Below are positions 1 through 9,257 of a stretch of 64,000 nt of DNA, piece after piece. This stretch comes from Legionella shakespearei DSM 23087 (GTDB lineage: Bacteria; Pseudomonadota; Gammaproteobacteria; Legionellales; Legionellaceae). The notes under the pieces are model-generated. The model did not search any database. It saw only the letters and a program-made list of their open reading frames with translations, and was not told where the DNA came from. The first letter of the stretch is position 1; every line of letters begins with the position of its first letter. The stretch lies in assembly GCF_000373765.1 (NCBI RefSeq), contig NZ_KB892383.1, forward strand, positions 42,393 to 106,392, given 5' to 3'. The translations under genes were made by a program, and so were the position numbers.

Positions 1-44
1 ACAGTTCTGAGCACTACATTTCCTGTTTGCTCTCTCATTACTTA

Positions 45-162
45 AAGAAAACCGAGCCGCGACCGTAAGGGAGCGGAACAGTTCGATGCACTCCATTGTG
101 GATTACTCATTAGGTGTACATCCAAAAGTTCCGCTTCCTTACGGTCGCGGCTCGGTTTTCTT
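45..162. repeat. Family A palindromic repeat, copy 1
   Basis: Two 35-bp arms (45-79 and 128-162) are inverted copies with one mismatch, separated by a 48-bp unrelated loop. The arm core is GAGCCGCGACCGT. Further copies lie at 2231-2323 and 7817-7924, with a cut copy at 63732-63758. The rest of 1-380 holds no gene; the promoter of the acyl-CoA synthetase gene should lie in the AT-rich 280-360 stretch. The repeat could form a hairpin or be a miniature mobile element. Confidence 0.85.
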
Positions 163-380
163 AGCATGATGCTCTTTTGTACTCTTGAGTAGTGAGTCAC
201 AATACAGGCTCAAGGGGAAATTTCGTGAGGATTCCTCTGGACGACGTGGATCGGATTACCAACCCCACAGTTCTTTTTTCCCCTGAATAATAAAAAAACT
301 AATATTTTACAGACAGTTGGTCTAAACTAAAAATTATGAACCAACGATATCAAAAAAAATCAGCTTAAGAGGGGTGAGCC

Positions 381-2051
381 ATGACAAAAGAAACGATGCC
401 TAATTCATTATTCCAGTTACTCTTAAAAAATGAGAAAGAAGCCAGTGACCGTGTTTATTTGAGACAGCCTCGTGATGGTGTTTGGCATACTTTTACCTGG
501 GCTGAAGTGATGCTTCAAGCGCGTAAGGTAGCCCGTTTTCTACAACAGGCAGGACTTAAAAAAGGCAGTCATGTTTCAATCATTTCAAAAAACTGCGCGG
601 AATGGTTTATTACTGATTTTGGAATACATTTGGCTGGAATGGTTAATATTCCTCTTTTCGCCAACCAAAACGAAGACAGCGCTCATTATGTATTGGAGCA
701 TGGCGATGTAAAATTGGTCTTTGTGGGTAAGCTTGATGATCATCAGCGTGTGCGTCAATTTATTCCAGAGCAATATGTTACAGCCAGTTTAGGTTACCAC
801 AATGATTTAAAAGTAGATCACCAGTGGTCCGATGTTTTGGCATGTGAGCCATTAATGGATTTAACAGAGCCCGGTGCTGATGATTTATATACCATTATTT
901 ATTCCTCAGGAACATCTGGATCTCCTAAAGGGGCTATGTATACCAATCAGTCCATAGCTAATTATCTGACTCTTTTCCCCAAAGATTTGTTGCGAGTCCG
1001 GGTTCTTCCTCATTACAAACTGATTTCTTATCTTCCCTTGGCTCACGTTTATGAACGCTCTGCAGTGCAATTGGGAAGTGTAACCATGCATTGTGATGTG
1101 TCTTTTGTTGAAAGTCTCGATAAGTTTGCGGACAATTTAAAGGAAATTAAGCCGACATTTTTTACAGCCGTACCGCGAATCTGGGGCGTCTTCCAGCAAA
1201 AAATCGAACAAAAACTGCCTCCTGCAAAAATGAATTTTTTACTTAAAATACCTTTGATTTCTTCCTTAATTAAAAAGAAAATTATCCATGGCCTTGGATT
1301 AGAAGAGTGTGCTAACAGCTTTTCCGGCGCCTCTCATCTGCCTATTTCTATCATCGACTTTTTTGAAAAAATAGGGATTAAAATTCAGGAAGGATATGGG
1401 CAATCAGAAAACATGGCTTATGCGACTTTGTCTTTGCTGGATGAAATCAAGCGGGGCTATGTGGGGACTCCACGTCTGGATGTGGAAATTAAATTAGGTG
1501 ATGAGTCTGAGTTATTGATTAAATCGCCTTGTTTGATGGCTGGGTATTACAAAGATAAAAAGACTACCAAAGCAGCCTTTACTGAGGACGGTTGGTTGAA
1601 AACAGGTGATGTGGTTGAACTGGATGCTCAGAACCGAGTGAAAATATTAGGGCGATTGTCTGAAAACTTTAAAAACCAGACTGGTGAATTCATTGCTCCA
1701 TCGCCAATAGAAAAGCGTTTCACAACGAATGGAATGATTGAACAACTCTGTCTGGTAGGAAACACCTTGCCGACTAACGTGTTAGTGGTGGTTTTGAACG
1801 AAGCGACACTGAAGAATAAAAAGCGTGATGAAATCGAACAGTCTTTGCGAGAAACATTACATGAAGTAAATGCGAAACTGGTGAAATTCGAAAAAATCAG
1901 TCATATCGTTGTGGCCAAAGAACCCTGGACACCTGAAAACAATCGCTTGACTCCGACTCTGAAAGTTAAGAGAAAGGTCATAGAAAAGGATTTTGATGGG
2001 GTGATTCAAAATGCTCTAGGCCAACATCAGCAGATTGTTTGGGAGTCTTGA
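381..2051 (+). CDS. AMP-dependent long-chain acyl-CoA synthetase-like protein
   Basis: The 556-residue protein belongs to the ANL adenylate-forming superfamily. It should activate a carboxylic acid with ATP and load it on CoA. The P-loop-like motif YSSGTSGSPKG lies near residues 174-184, GYGQSE near 337, and GWLKTGDVVELD near 400-411. A C-terminal TPTLKVKRK segment carries the likely catalytic lysine of the mobile domain. A long insertion and the overall layout fit bacterial FadD15/AMP-binding type long-chain synthetases rather than short FadD. The start is supported by a purine-rich GAGGGGTGAG ribosome site. It stands alone, flanked by palindromic repeats. The substrate cannot be deduced. 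Confidence 0.88.
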   Translation: MTKETMPNSLFQLLLKNEKEASDRVYLRQPRDGVWHTFTWAEVMLQARKVARFLQQAGLKKGSHVSIISKNCAEWFITDFGIHLAGMVNIPLFANQNEDSAHYVLEHGDVKLVFVGKLDDHQRVRQFIPEQYVTASLGYHNDLKVDHQWSDVLACEPLMDLTEPGADDLYTIIYSSGTSGSPKGAMYTNQSIANYLTLFPKDLLRVRVLPHYKLISYLPLAHVYERSAVQLGSVTMHCDVSFVESLDKFADNLKEIKPTFFTAVPRIWGVFQQKIEQKLPPAKMNFLLKIPLISSLIKKKIIHGLGLEECANSFSGASHLPISIIDFFEKIGIKIQEGYGQSENMAYATLSLLDEIKRGYVGTPRLDVEIKLGDESELLIKSPCLMAGYYKDKKTTKAAFTEDGWLKTGDVVELDAQNRVKILGRLSENFKNQTGEFIAPSPIEKRFTTNGMIEQLCLVGNTLPTNVLVVVLNEATLKNKKRDEIEQSLRETLHEVNAKLVKFEKISHIVVAKEPWTPENNRLTPTLKVKRKVIEKDFDGVIQNALGQHQQIVWES

Positions 2052-2078
2052 GGTTATCAGGAGTACCTTCTATCCAAT

Positions 2079-2154
2079 GTAGCCTGTATTAGCGAAGCGT
2101 AATACAGGATCGCATTGGCAATTTCCCGTATTACGCTCCGCTAATACGGGCTAC
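2079..2154. repeat. Family B palindromic repeat, copy 1
   Basis: An inverted repeat of the GTAGCC(C/T)GTATTAGCG type: left arm about 2079-2108, right arm about 2125-2154. The arms differ at a few positions in a compensated way. It sits just after the acyl-CoA synthetase stop and may act as a terminator. Related copies are at 11497, 13776, 20762, 26408, 38380 and 63642. Confidence 0.8.
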
Positions 2155-2230
2155 ACAAACTGTCTCTTGATCACCTCTTAGCCTTATGCCTTAGACCAAT
2201 GCTAAATCATGCTCTGTGCCGCAACAAAAA

Positions 2231-2323
2231 TTCCGCTTCCTGACGGTCTCGGCTCGGTTTCCGGTGCACGATGAAGTCAAGACGAACGCACGAAAACTGA
2301 GCCGCGACCGTCAGGAAGCGGAA
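2231..2323. repeat. Family A palindromic repeat, copy 2
   Basis: Arms at 2231-2260 and 2293-2323 carry the family core with a GTCAGGAAGCGGAA variant. Its left flank (about 2202-2248) is nearly identical to 63714-63758, where the same repeat is interrupted by an insertion sequence. An open frame running through it is an artefact of the repeat. Confidence 0.8.
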
Positions 2324-2470
2324 CAGTTATACTGGCAGGGACTGTTTTTCTGCCCTGAAGCCCTGGTTCCCTCGGACAAGCCGAGGGATGTCGGAGTCAA
2401 GCCCTGATTGTGTTTTCAGAGGGTTGGTGCTTCAAGTGAGTTTTCCGGCTTGCGAGCAACCGGGCTACAG

Positions 2471-5400
2471 TCATGATGCCAATTGCGTCAACAATGAGCT
2501 GATTTCAAATATTTTTTCTTCAGGAATGGCCTTATCCAGGGTAAAGCGTAATCTTTGAGGTCCTTCCATCTGATAACGTTTTGCATGAACCTGAATTAGG
2601 TTAATCAACACGGCAGGATTAATGGAGGGTTTTTCAGTAAAATCCAGTTTACCCTGTTGTCCACTCGCACTGATTTTGTGAATTCCTAATTGTGCTGCTT
2701 TGAGTTTTAATTCAGTGATCAGTAATAAATGTTTCACCGGTTGCGGCAAGAGCCCAAACCTGTCGATAAGCTCTATTTGCAGCTCGTGTAATTGCTGAGT
2801 GGTTTTCGCATTGGAAATCCTTTTGTACATAATCAGGCGATTGTGAATATCTCCTATGTACTCTTCAGGAATAATCGCACTGATGCGCAAATCAATTTCA
2901 GGCCCTTGATGCATGGGGGCTGATAATTCCGGTATTTTTCCTGCTTTCAGATCGTGCACCGCCTTATCCAGCATTTCCATAAACAAATTAAAGCCTATGG
3001 CATGCATATTACCGCTTTGGTCTTCGCCTAATAATTCACCCGCACCACGAATTTCCAGATCATGAGTTGCCAGAGTAAAGCCTGCACCTAAATCTTCCAA
3101 TGATACAATGGCCTCAAGGCGCTTCACTGCATCACTGGTCAATGACTTTTCATTCGGGGTTAATAAATAAGCATAGGCCTGATGATGCGAACGTCCGACT
3201 CTTCCTCTGAGCTGATGCAGCTGTGCAAGGCCGAATTTATCCGCGCGATCGATAATAATTGTATTAGCAGTTGGAATATCAATCCCCGTTTCAATAATAG
3301 TAGTGCATACCAGTACATTAAAGCGGTGATGATAGAAATCAGACATAATGCGTTCCAGCTCGCGTTCACGCATCTGCCCATGCGCACTGCGCACCTTGGC
3401 TTCGGGCACCAGTTTTTGCAAATCCTGACAGACGTGCTCAATGGTTTCCACATTATTATGCAGGAAAAATACCTGACCGCCCCTTAAAATTTCCCTTAAG
3501 AGTGCTTCACGTATGACTATGTCTTTTTTCTCCTGCCAAAAGGTTTTTATCGCCAGTCGTTTCGCAGGAGGGGTTGCGATAAGGGATATATCACGAATTC
3601 CCGCCATAGCCATGTTCAAGGTTCTTGGAATAGGAGTTGCTGTCATGGATAAAATATCAACATGGGTACGCAAGGATTTCATGTGTTCTTTTTGTTTCAC
3701 ACCAAAGCGATGCTCTTCATCGATAATCAGCAAGCCCAGATTTTTAAACTGAGTATTACTTTGAAATAATTTGTGTGTCCCAATGACTATATCTACTTTA
3801 CCAGAAGCCAGGCCATTCAATACTGCCTCAGCCTCTTTGTTGCTGCGAAAGCGTGAAAGTAATTCGATATTAATCGGAAAGTCTGCAAAGCGATCTCTGA
3901 ATGATTCAAAATGCTGGCCGGCAAGCAGGGTGGTGGGAACCAAAACACAGACTTGCTTGCCATTTTGTACGGCCAGAAATGCCGCTCGCATGGCTACTTC
4001 GGTTTTACCAAAACCCACATCACCACAGATTAATCTGTCCATAGGACGGGTGGATTCCATGTCTTTGACAATTTGTTCTATAGCCTGGAGCTGATCAGCG
4101 GTTTCAGTGAAAGGAAAACCGCTGGCGAATTTAATGTATTCGCTTTGATTAAATTCATATTGATGTCCAGGTTGTGCTTCTCTTTTAGCATAAAGATCGA
4201 GCAGTTCAATGGCTACGTCATGAATCTTTTCGGCAGCTTTTTTCTTTTCCCTTTGCCAAAGATCTGAACCAAGTTTATGCAGTGGTGCATGTTCGCTGTC
4301 TACTCCCGTGTAGCGGCTTATCAAATGCAATGAGGTAACAGGCACATAGATTTTATCTTCACCTGCATAGGCTAAAACCAGAAATTCGCTGGAACTGTCA
4401 TTGGTAGTGATGTATTGCAGCCCCTGATATCGTCCTACACCAAATTGCAGATGAACAACCGGTGCGCCTATTCTTAACTCAGCCATGTCACGGATAATTA
4501 AATCAGGATCAACTGCTTTTTGAGAACTCCTGCGTTGCGGTGTGCTTTGTTCTCCAAAGAGTTGCGATTCAACAACCAGGGCAATGTTATTTGCAACTAA
4601 TTCACAGCCGTAAATCAGTGGGCCTGTAGTGATGTTAATCAGGGAATTGTCATTAATAAAATCACACCATGAGGCTTGCACTTTGGGAGTTATGCCGCTC
4701 ACTTTCAGCAAATCGAGTACGACTTCGCGTCGGCCAGCACTTTCGACCACAATCAGGTAACGGCGATTGGGAATGGTACAGTACTCTCGTAAATGCAGAA
4801 GTGGTTCCTGACTTTTTCTGTCTATAGGTAGTTGAGGCGCTTTGGCAATATCAAAATTAAGGGCGGATTTCTTTTCAGAGGGTTTATGAAACAAACGTAA
4901 CTGTTGGTAAGTATTGGCTTTAGTCAACAGTTCAAGAGGATTAATAAAACAATCAGTCGGGGGTAATATAGGACGGCTGATGTCATAACGTCTTTGTTCA
5001 TAGCGTTCGTTTAATTCTTTCCAGAATTGCTCAGCATTTTCCTGGATGTCTTCAATCAGGCATACTTTGGCATTTTCCGGCAAATAATCAAAAAAGGTTA
5101 CTGTTTTATCAAAAAACAGAGGCAGATAATATTCTATTCCCGCCGGGAATTGTCCATTGGATACGGCTTCATAAATAGGGCATTGGCTGGGGTTGCCTGG
5201 AAAAAGTTCCCGGAATGCTCTGCGGAACAGGACCTGGCTTTGTTCATTAAGCGGGAATTCCCGTGCTGGCAGCAGGTTAATTTCCTTTATCTTTTCTATA
5301 GTGCGCTGTGTTTCCGTATCAAACTCTCTCAGGCTTTCAATTTCATCATCGAAGAGTTCAATACGAAAAGGGCGTTTGCTTCCCATTGGGTATACATCAA

Positions 5401-5929
5401 TGATGGAACCACGCAAGGCGAATTCACCGTGCTCAAGCACTTTGTTAACGCAATGGTATCCGGCTTGTTGTAATTGGTTACGAAACGAATCCAGATCCAG
5501 CTTTTGCCCCTCTTTAAGCATTAAGGCAAATTGGTTAAGGAACTCAGGTGGACAGAGTTTATGCATCAACGTGCTGGCGGACGTGATGACTATTGCATTA
5601 GATACCTGTTTCATCCGGCTTAAGGTATAGAGCCGTTCGGAAATAATATCCTGATGAGGTGAGAACTGATCATAGGGCAGAGTTTCCCAGTCCGGGAAAA
5701 ATAAAAGCTCTTGATGTGGGGCTTTGGGATCAAGGAAAAACTGCAACTCATCCTGCAATTGACTGGCACTGAGGTTGTCGCGTGCGATGAGCAGTTTTAT
5801 GCCGGGGGTAGTCTGACAATACTCAGCCAGAGCAAGAGCCAGACTGCTGCCATAAAGTTGTCCCCAAATTGCTTTGCCCTGTGTGGGTTGGCAGAGTAGA
5901 GTGTGTGTGGCCATGAGATTTAACATCAA
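2471..5929 (-). CDS. mfd: Transcription-repair coupling factor Mfd
   Basis: This is a 1152-residue SF2 translocase that displaces stalled RNA polymerase and recruits UvrA to the lesion; E. coli Mfd has 1148 residues, so it is full length. Seen in order: a UvrB-like N-terminal module (residues 1-350), an RNA-polymerase-interacting domain near 480-560 (HLQFGVGRYQGLQ), Walker A GDVGFGKTE near 634, the DEEH box near 734, the RecG-like helicase second lobe with QLRGRVGRS, and the C-terminal TRCF domain (EIDLRISAIIPEEYI onwards). The first Met is at 5929, but MATHTLL at 5914 is an equally good start. It is monocistronic between repeats. Confidence 0.97.
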   Translation of the reverse strand: MMLNLMATHTLLCQPTQGKAIWGQLYGSSLALALAEYCQTTPGIKLLIARDNLSASQLQDELQFFLDPKAPHQELLFFPDWETLPYDQFSPHQDIISERLYTLSRMKQVSNAIVITSASTLMHKLCPPEFLNQFALMLKEGQKLDLDSFRNQLQQAGYHCVNKVLEHGEFALRGSIIDVYPMGSKRPFRIELFDDEIESLREFDTETQRTIEKIKEINLLPAREFPLNEQSQVLFRRAFRELFPGNPSQCPIYEAVSNGQFPAGIEYYLPLFFDKTVTFFDYLPENAKVCLIEDIQENAEQFWKELNERYEQRRYDISRPILPPTDCFINPLELLTKANTYQQLRLFHKPSEKKSALNFDIAKAPQLPIDRKSQEPLLHLREYCTIPNRRYLIVVESAGRREVVLDLLKVSGITPKVQASWCDFINDNSLINITTGPLIYGCELVANNIALVVESQLFGEQSTPQRRSSQKAVDPDLIIRDMAELRIGAPVVHLQFGVGRYQGLQYITTNDSSSEFLVLAYAGEDKIYVPVTSLHLISRYTGVDSEHAPLHKLGSDLWQREKKKAAEKIHDVAIELLDLYAKREAQPGHQYEFNQSEYIKFASGFPFTETADQLQAIEQIVKDMESTRPMDRLICGDVGFGKTEVAMRAAFLAVQNGKQVCVLVPTTLLAGQHFESFRDRFADFPINIELLSRFRSNKEAEAVLNGLASGKVDIVIGTHKLFQSNTQFKNLGLLIIDEEHRFGVKQKEHMKSLRTHVDILSMTATPIPRTLNMAMAGIRDISLIATPPAKRLAIKTFWQEKKDIVIREALLREILRGGQVFFLHNNVETIEHVCQDLQKLVPEAKVRSAHGQMRERELERIMSDFYHHRFNVLVCTTIIETGIDIPTANTIIIDRADKFGLAQLHQLRGRVGRSHHQAYAYLLTPNEKSLTSDAVKRLEAIVSLEDLGAGFTLATHDLEIRGAGELLGEDQSGNMHAIGFNLFMEMLDKAVHDLKAGKIPELSAPMHQGPEIDLRISAIIPEEYIGDIHNRLIMYKRISNAKTTQQLHELQIELIDRFGLLPQPVKHLLLITELKLKAAQLGIHKISASGQQGKLDFTEKPSINPAVLINLIQVHAKRYQMEGPQRLRFTLDKAIPEEKIFEISSLLTQLAS

Positions 5930-6012
5930 TGCTGAGAAGGGATGTTATTATACCCCTATATTAAAGTTTGTGAACCTGTTTGAGAAACTCTTGGTGAGCA
6001 TTCCCAACCGTA

Positions 6013-6133
6013 GCCCGATCCACGTCGTCCTGAGCGCGTCTTTTGGCGCGAAGGATCTCCAAATACTGGCACCATGCCGCTTTCAGGAGATCCTTCGCGC
6101 CAAAAGACGCGCTCAGGACGACGTGGATCGGGC
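6013..6133. repeat. Family C palindrome with perfect 48-bp arms
   Basis: Left arm 6013-6060 and right arm 6086-6133 are exact reverse complements over 48 bp, with a 25-bp loop. The arms contain CACGTCGTCCTGAGCGCG and GCGAAGGATCTCC, a motif of a repeat type dispersed in many bacterial genomes. It lies between the divergent start of mfd and the end of the permease gene. A half copy keeping loop and right arm is at 13689-13760. Confidence 0.9.
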
Positions 6134-6153
6134 GTAGTTCGGGAGGGACTTAT

Positions 6154-7710
6154 TTACGCCGGATAGGCGTCTATATCACAGTTAATTTCTTTATGTTCGT
6201 CTGGATTCAATACTAATTGCGAAAGCTGCAGCACTATCATACTCAATGGTATCAGACACACCAAATCAACCGGGAATTGTAAGTAACCTATTCCGCCGAA
6301 TGAACCGAGGTAGGAAACAACAAGCAATGAAACCATGTAAAATATGAACCAGTACAATGGGTAATTATGAATCAGGAACCCCTTCCTATGGTACGCCAGG
6401 CAAACAGCCAGACCAATAAGCAAAGCTACATCCAGTTTCCATAAAATGGAAAAGCCACACCAATACAGCATTAAATTACAAAAATAGAATGCGATGTGAG
6501 CACACAACAAGCTCCATGACAATCTGAAAGGACGGTGTGTTGTTGGTTGCAGTTTACGCATGGCTAAAAGGCAAATAGGGCCAATGCTGTAGGAAAGAAT
6601 ACTGGCTGATGATAAGAAGGCAACCAGCTTTTGCCAGCCGGGGAAGGGCAAGAAGGACAATATGCCGACCAGAAAATTGGCGTAGAGCGTAACATAGGGA
6701 ATTTTATGGCGGTTTACTTTCAAAAATAATTTGGGCAAATGATTATTTAAGGCCATGCCGTAGACTATGCGCGAGGTTGCCGCTGTATAAACCAGCGTCG
6801 TTCCAAAAGGAGAAAAGGCTGCATCTATCATCAACATGGTGGCGATTATCCCAAGACCCAGCAATACAGTCAAACCAACCAGCGGGCCATTATCACCTGG
6901 ATAACTTAAAGCGCTCCAGCCATGAGTCAGGTATTTTTGTGGAATCGCTGCAATAAAACTTAACTGCAGCATAAAATACAAAATAAAACCGATTAACACC
7001 GCACCCAAAATAGCAATAGGAATGCTGCGCTGCGGATTTTTTACCTCACCTGCTAAAACCAGACCATTTTGAAATCCGGTAAAAGCAAAAATAACGCCTC
7101 CGGAGGAAAGGGCTGAGAAAATATTCACCCAACTTTGTTTGTCACTGAGATTGATATTAATGTTGGAGAACGTGGGGGAGCTATTAAGCAGGGCAACGAT
7201 GGCGATGGTGGGGAGGGCGAATTTGATGATGCTTGCGTATTTATTACATTCAGCCAGCATTTTAATCCCATATGAATTAATGATGACTACAAACAACATG
7301 ATGGTGATTGCCACCACATATCCGGAACCTGACAGCTTAAGGGTGGTCGGATCATCCATAATCAGGCTTGGGAAAAAATGACTTGAATATTGCAGTATGG
7401 CCTGAATTTCAATAGGCGTCATGACCACATAAGACAGCCATGAGGTCCAGGCGAATAAAAAGCCGACTTCCTGGCCATGAGTATAAGTAGGGTAGTTGGA
7501 CATGCCGCCAGAAACCGGGAACATTGAGCCCAGCTCACATAAGGGCAGGGCAATAAAGAGCATGAAGACTGCAGCAATGACCCAACTGATCAGGGCATTA
7601 CTTCCTGCCATTTGCGCACTGATATAGGGGCTAAAGAGCCAGCCAGAACCTATCATACCGCCAGCTGAGGCAATTAAAATATTGGTTGTTGAAATATCAC
7701 GTTTTAGCAC
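6154..7710 (-). CDS. APC-family amino acid permease
   Basis: A 518-residue polytopic membrane protein of the amino acid-polyamine-organocation superfamily. The N-terminus has the family signature ASAGGMIGSGWLFSP in TM1, followed by about 12-14 hydrophobic segments. GFQNGLVLAGEVKNPQRSIP in the middle matches the conserved TM6 to loop region (E-x-K-N-P). It probably takes up an amino acid with protons; aspartate-proton symporter relatives (YveA-like) are a possible match, but the substrate is not readable. Its last codons lie 20 bp from the family C palindrome. The start has a GGGAGAACTACC ribosome site. Confidence 0.85.
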   Translation of the reverse strand: MLKRDISTTNILIASAGGMIGSGWLFSPYISAQMAGSNALISWVIAAVFMLFIALPLCELGSMFPVSGGMSNYPTYTHGQEVGFLFAWTSWLSYVVMTPIEIQAILQYSSHFFPSLIMDDPTTLKLSGSGYVVAITIMLFVVIINSYGIKMLAECNKYASIIKFALPTIAIVALLNSSPTFSNININLSDKQSWVNIFSALSSGGVIFAFTGFQNGLVLAGEVKNPQRSIPIAILGAVLIGFILYFMLQLSFIAAIPQKYLTHGWSALSYPGDNGPLVGLTVLLGLGIIATMLMIDAAFSPFGTTLVYTAATSRIVYGMALNNHLPKLFLKVNRHKIPYVTLYANFLVGILSFLPFPGWQKLVAFLSSASILSYSIGPICLLAMRKLQPTTHRPFRLSWSLLCAHIAFYFCNLMLYWCGFSILWKLDVALLIGLAVCLAYHRKGFLIHNYPLYWFIFYMVSLLVVSYLGSFGGIGYLQFPVDLVCLIPLSMIVLQLSQLVLNPDEHKEINCDIDAYPA

Positions 7711-7816
7711 TGGTAGTTCTCCCTGTTACAATATAAGTATGATGAGGTCTAAAGAACCTCACCCGCCTTTCGGGCAACCTTGCCAAGGACAGCTACTGTA
7801 CTCAAATCGAAGCAGG

Positions 7817-7924
7817 AAAACCGAGCCGCGACCGTAAGGGAGCGGAAATTTTAGTCATATAAGCGCAAAAAGAGCCTTGCATCAATGCAACTGTTCCGCT
7901 CCCTTACGGTCGCGGCTCGGTTTT
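7817..7924. repeat. Family A palindromic repeat, copy 3
   Basis: Arms at 7817-7847 and 7894-7924 are exact 31-bp reverse complements around a 46-bp loop unrelated to that of copy 1. Arms conserved while loops vary suggest that the arms are under selection or gene conversion. Confidence 0.88.
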
Positions 7925-7997
7925 CTTGCTCCTTCGGGCATAACAGTGGCCTTGAAAGCAAGGGACAACTTACAGGTCAACAGCTCCTGAACATCTT

Positions 7998-9254
7998 TTA
8001 TTCTGATTCAATTAACTCGACTTTTTTTAATTCCTGTTCGTCCAGTTCTATTTCCACAGATTCGATTTTCTGGAATCGGGATGTGATTTTTTTAGCAGAG
8101 GTATTTACTTCATTAACATCCTGATGTGCCAGATCAATATGTTTGGATAATTTATCCATACGCTTTTCAAAGCGTTGGAAATCATCCGCCAATGCGTGTA
8201 AATGCTTTTGAATAATATGTACCTGTTTACGGGTGGCATCGTCTTTTAATACGGCCTTAGCGGTGGTGAGCACTGCCATCAAGGTACTGGGTGATACTAA
8301 CCAGACTTTCATTCTTTGCGACAAGGCAATCAAATCAGGGTAATTGGCATGAATTTCAGCAAAAATGGATTCAGCCGGAATAAACATCATTGCACCATCA
8401 CTTGTTTCATGGGGGACAATATACTTTTCAGCAATGTCTTTGATGTGCTTTTGTATGTCCTGGCGAAATTGCTGTTGCAGGGATTTCTTTTCGACTGAAC
8501 TGGCATCGGTATTAATTAACCTCTGATAGGTTTCCAGCGGAAATTTGGCATCAATGACCACATTTCCTGTCGGGTCTGGCAAAAATAAAATACAGTCAGC
8601 TCTTTTTTGATTGCTCAATGTGTATTGCATTTGATAATGGGTGGATGGGATCATGTTGCTGATTAAGGTGGATAATTGCACTTCACCAAAAGCACCGCGT
8701 GCTTTTTTGTCAACCAAAACATCTTGTAAACTCACCACATGATTGGATAATTCGGTAATTTTCTTTTGTGCTTCATCAATAATCGTAAGGCGTTTGACCA
8801 CATCGATAAACGTTGACGAAGTTTTTTCAAAGCCCTCAGTCAACTTATGATTTACCTGTTGGGTCAGGCTATGCAGGTGATTTCGAATTTCTTCCGTAAG
8901 CAATTGCAAATGGGAGGTAAGAGAACTGGCATGTTGCTGGAAACTATGACTCATTTGCTCCCGCACATCCGTCATTTGTTTTTGCATGGTTTCACTGATG
9001 AGCTGGTGGGTGGTTAATTGCCCCTGAGCTATCTTTTCGTTAATCGCGTGCTGGCTGTTTTGATAGGATTGGTTTAAATCCATGTGGACCTGATGCAACT
9101 GAGTAGTCAGTACTGCCTGAATCTTTTCATGCAGTATTTCACTTAAGATTTTTTGTTGATCCTGCTTTCTTAAAAACCAGATGAATAACAAGAGTTGGAG
9201 GGCTATAGCTAAAGCTACGCCCTCAAGAAGGGTGATGGACGAAAAAAAAATCAT
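7998..9254 (-). CDS. rmuC: DNA recombination protein RmuC homologue
   Basis: The 418-residue protein has an N-terminal membrane anchor (about residues 8-28), a long coiled-coil-rich stretch (about 40-190), then the RmuC domain with VVIDAKFPLETYQRL near residues 225-240 and MMFIPAESIFAEI. RmuC proteins limit inversion at short repeats in E. coli and carry a PD-(D/E)XK-like fold. Length is somewhat below E. coli RmuC (475). The gene follows the DUF4785 gene by 3 bp, so it is probably the last gene of a three-gene operon with the two secreted proteins. Confidence 0.92.
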   Translation of the reverse strand: MIFFSSITLLEGVALAIALQLLLFIWFLRKQDQQKILSEILHEKIQAVLTTQLHQVHMDLNQSYQNSQHAINEKIAQGQLTTHQLISETMQKQMTDVREQMSHSFQQHASSLTSHLQLLTEEIRNHLHSLTQQVNHKLTEGFEKTSSTFIDVVKRLTIIDEAQKKITELSNHVVSLQDVLVDKKARGAFGEVQLSTLISNMIPSTHYQMQYTLSNQKRADCILFLPDPTGNVVIDAKFPLETYQRLINTDASSVEKKSLQQQFRQDIQKHIKDIAEKYIVPHETSDGAMMFIPAESIFAEIHANYPDLIALSQRMKVWLVSPSTLMAVLTTAKAVLKDDATRKQVHIIQKHLHALADDFQRFEKRMDKLSKHIDLAHQDVNEVNTSAKKITSRFQKIESVEIELDEQELKKVELIESE

Positions 9255-9257
9255 GCA

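Noticed and set aside
2216..2407. 63-codon open frame on the plus strand
   Set aside because: It runs through the family A palindrome; its composition follows the repeat and there is no ribosome site.
3160..5630. Several open frames of 60-150 codons on both strands inside mfd
   Set aside because: They are antisense or frame shadows of a complete Mfd protein with all motifs.
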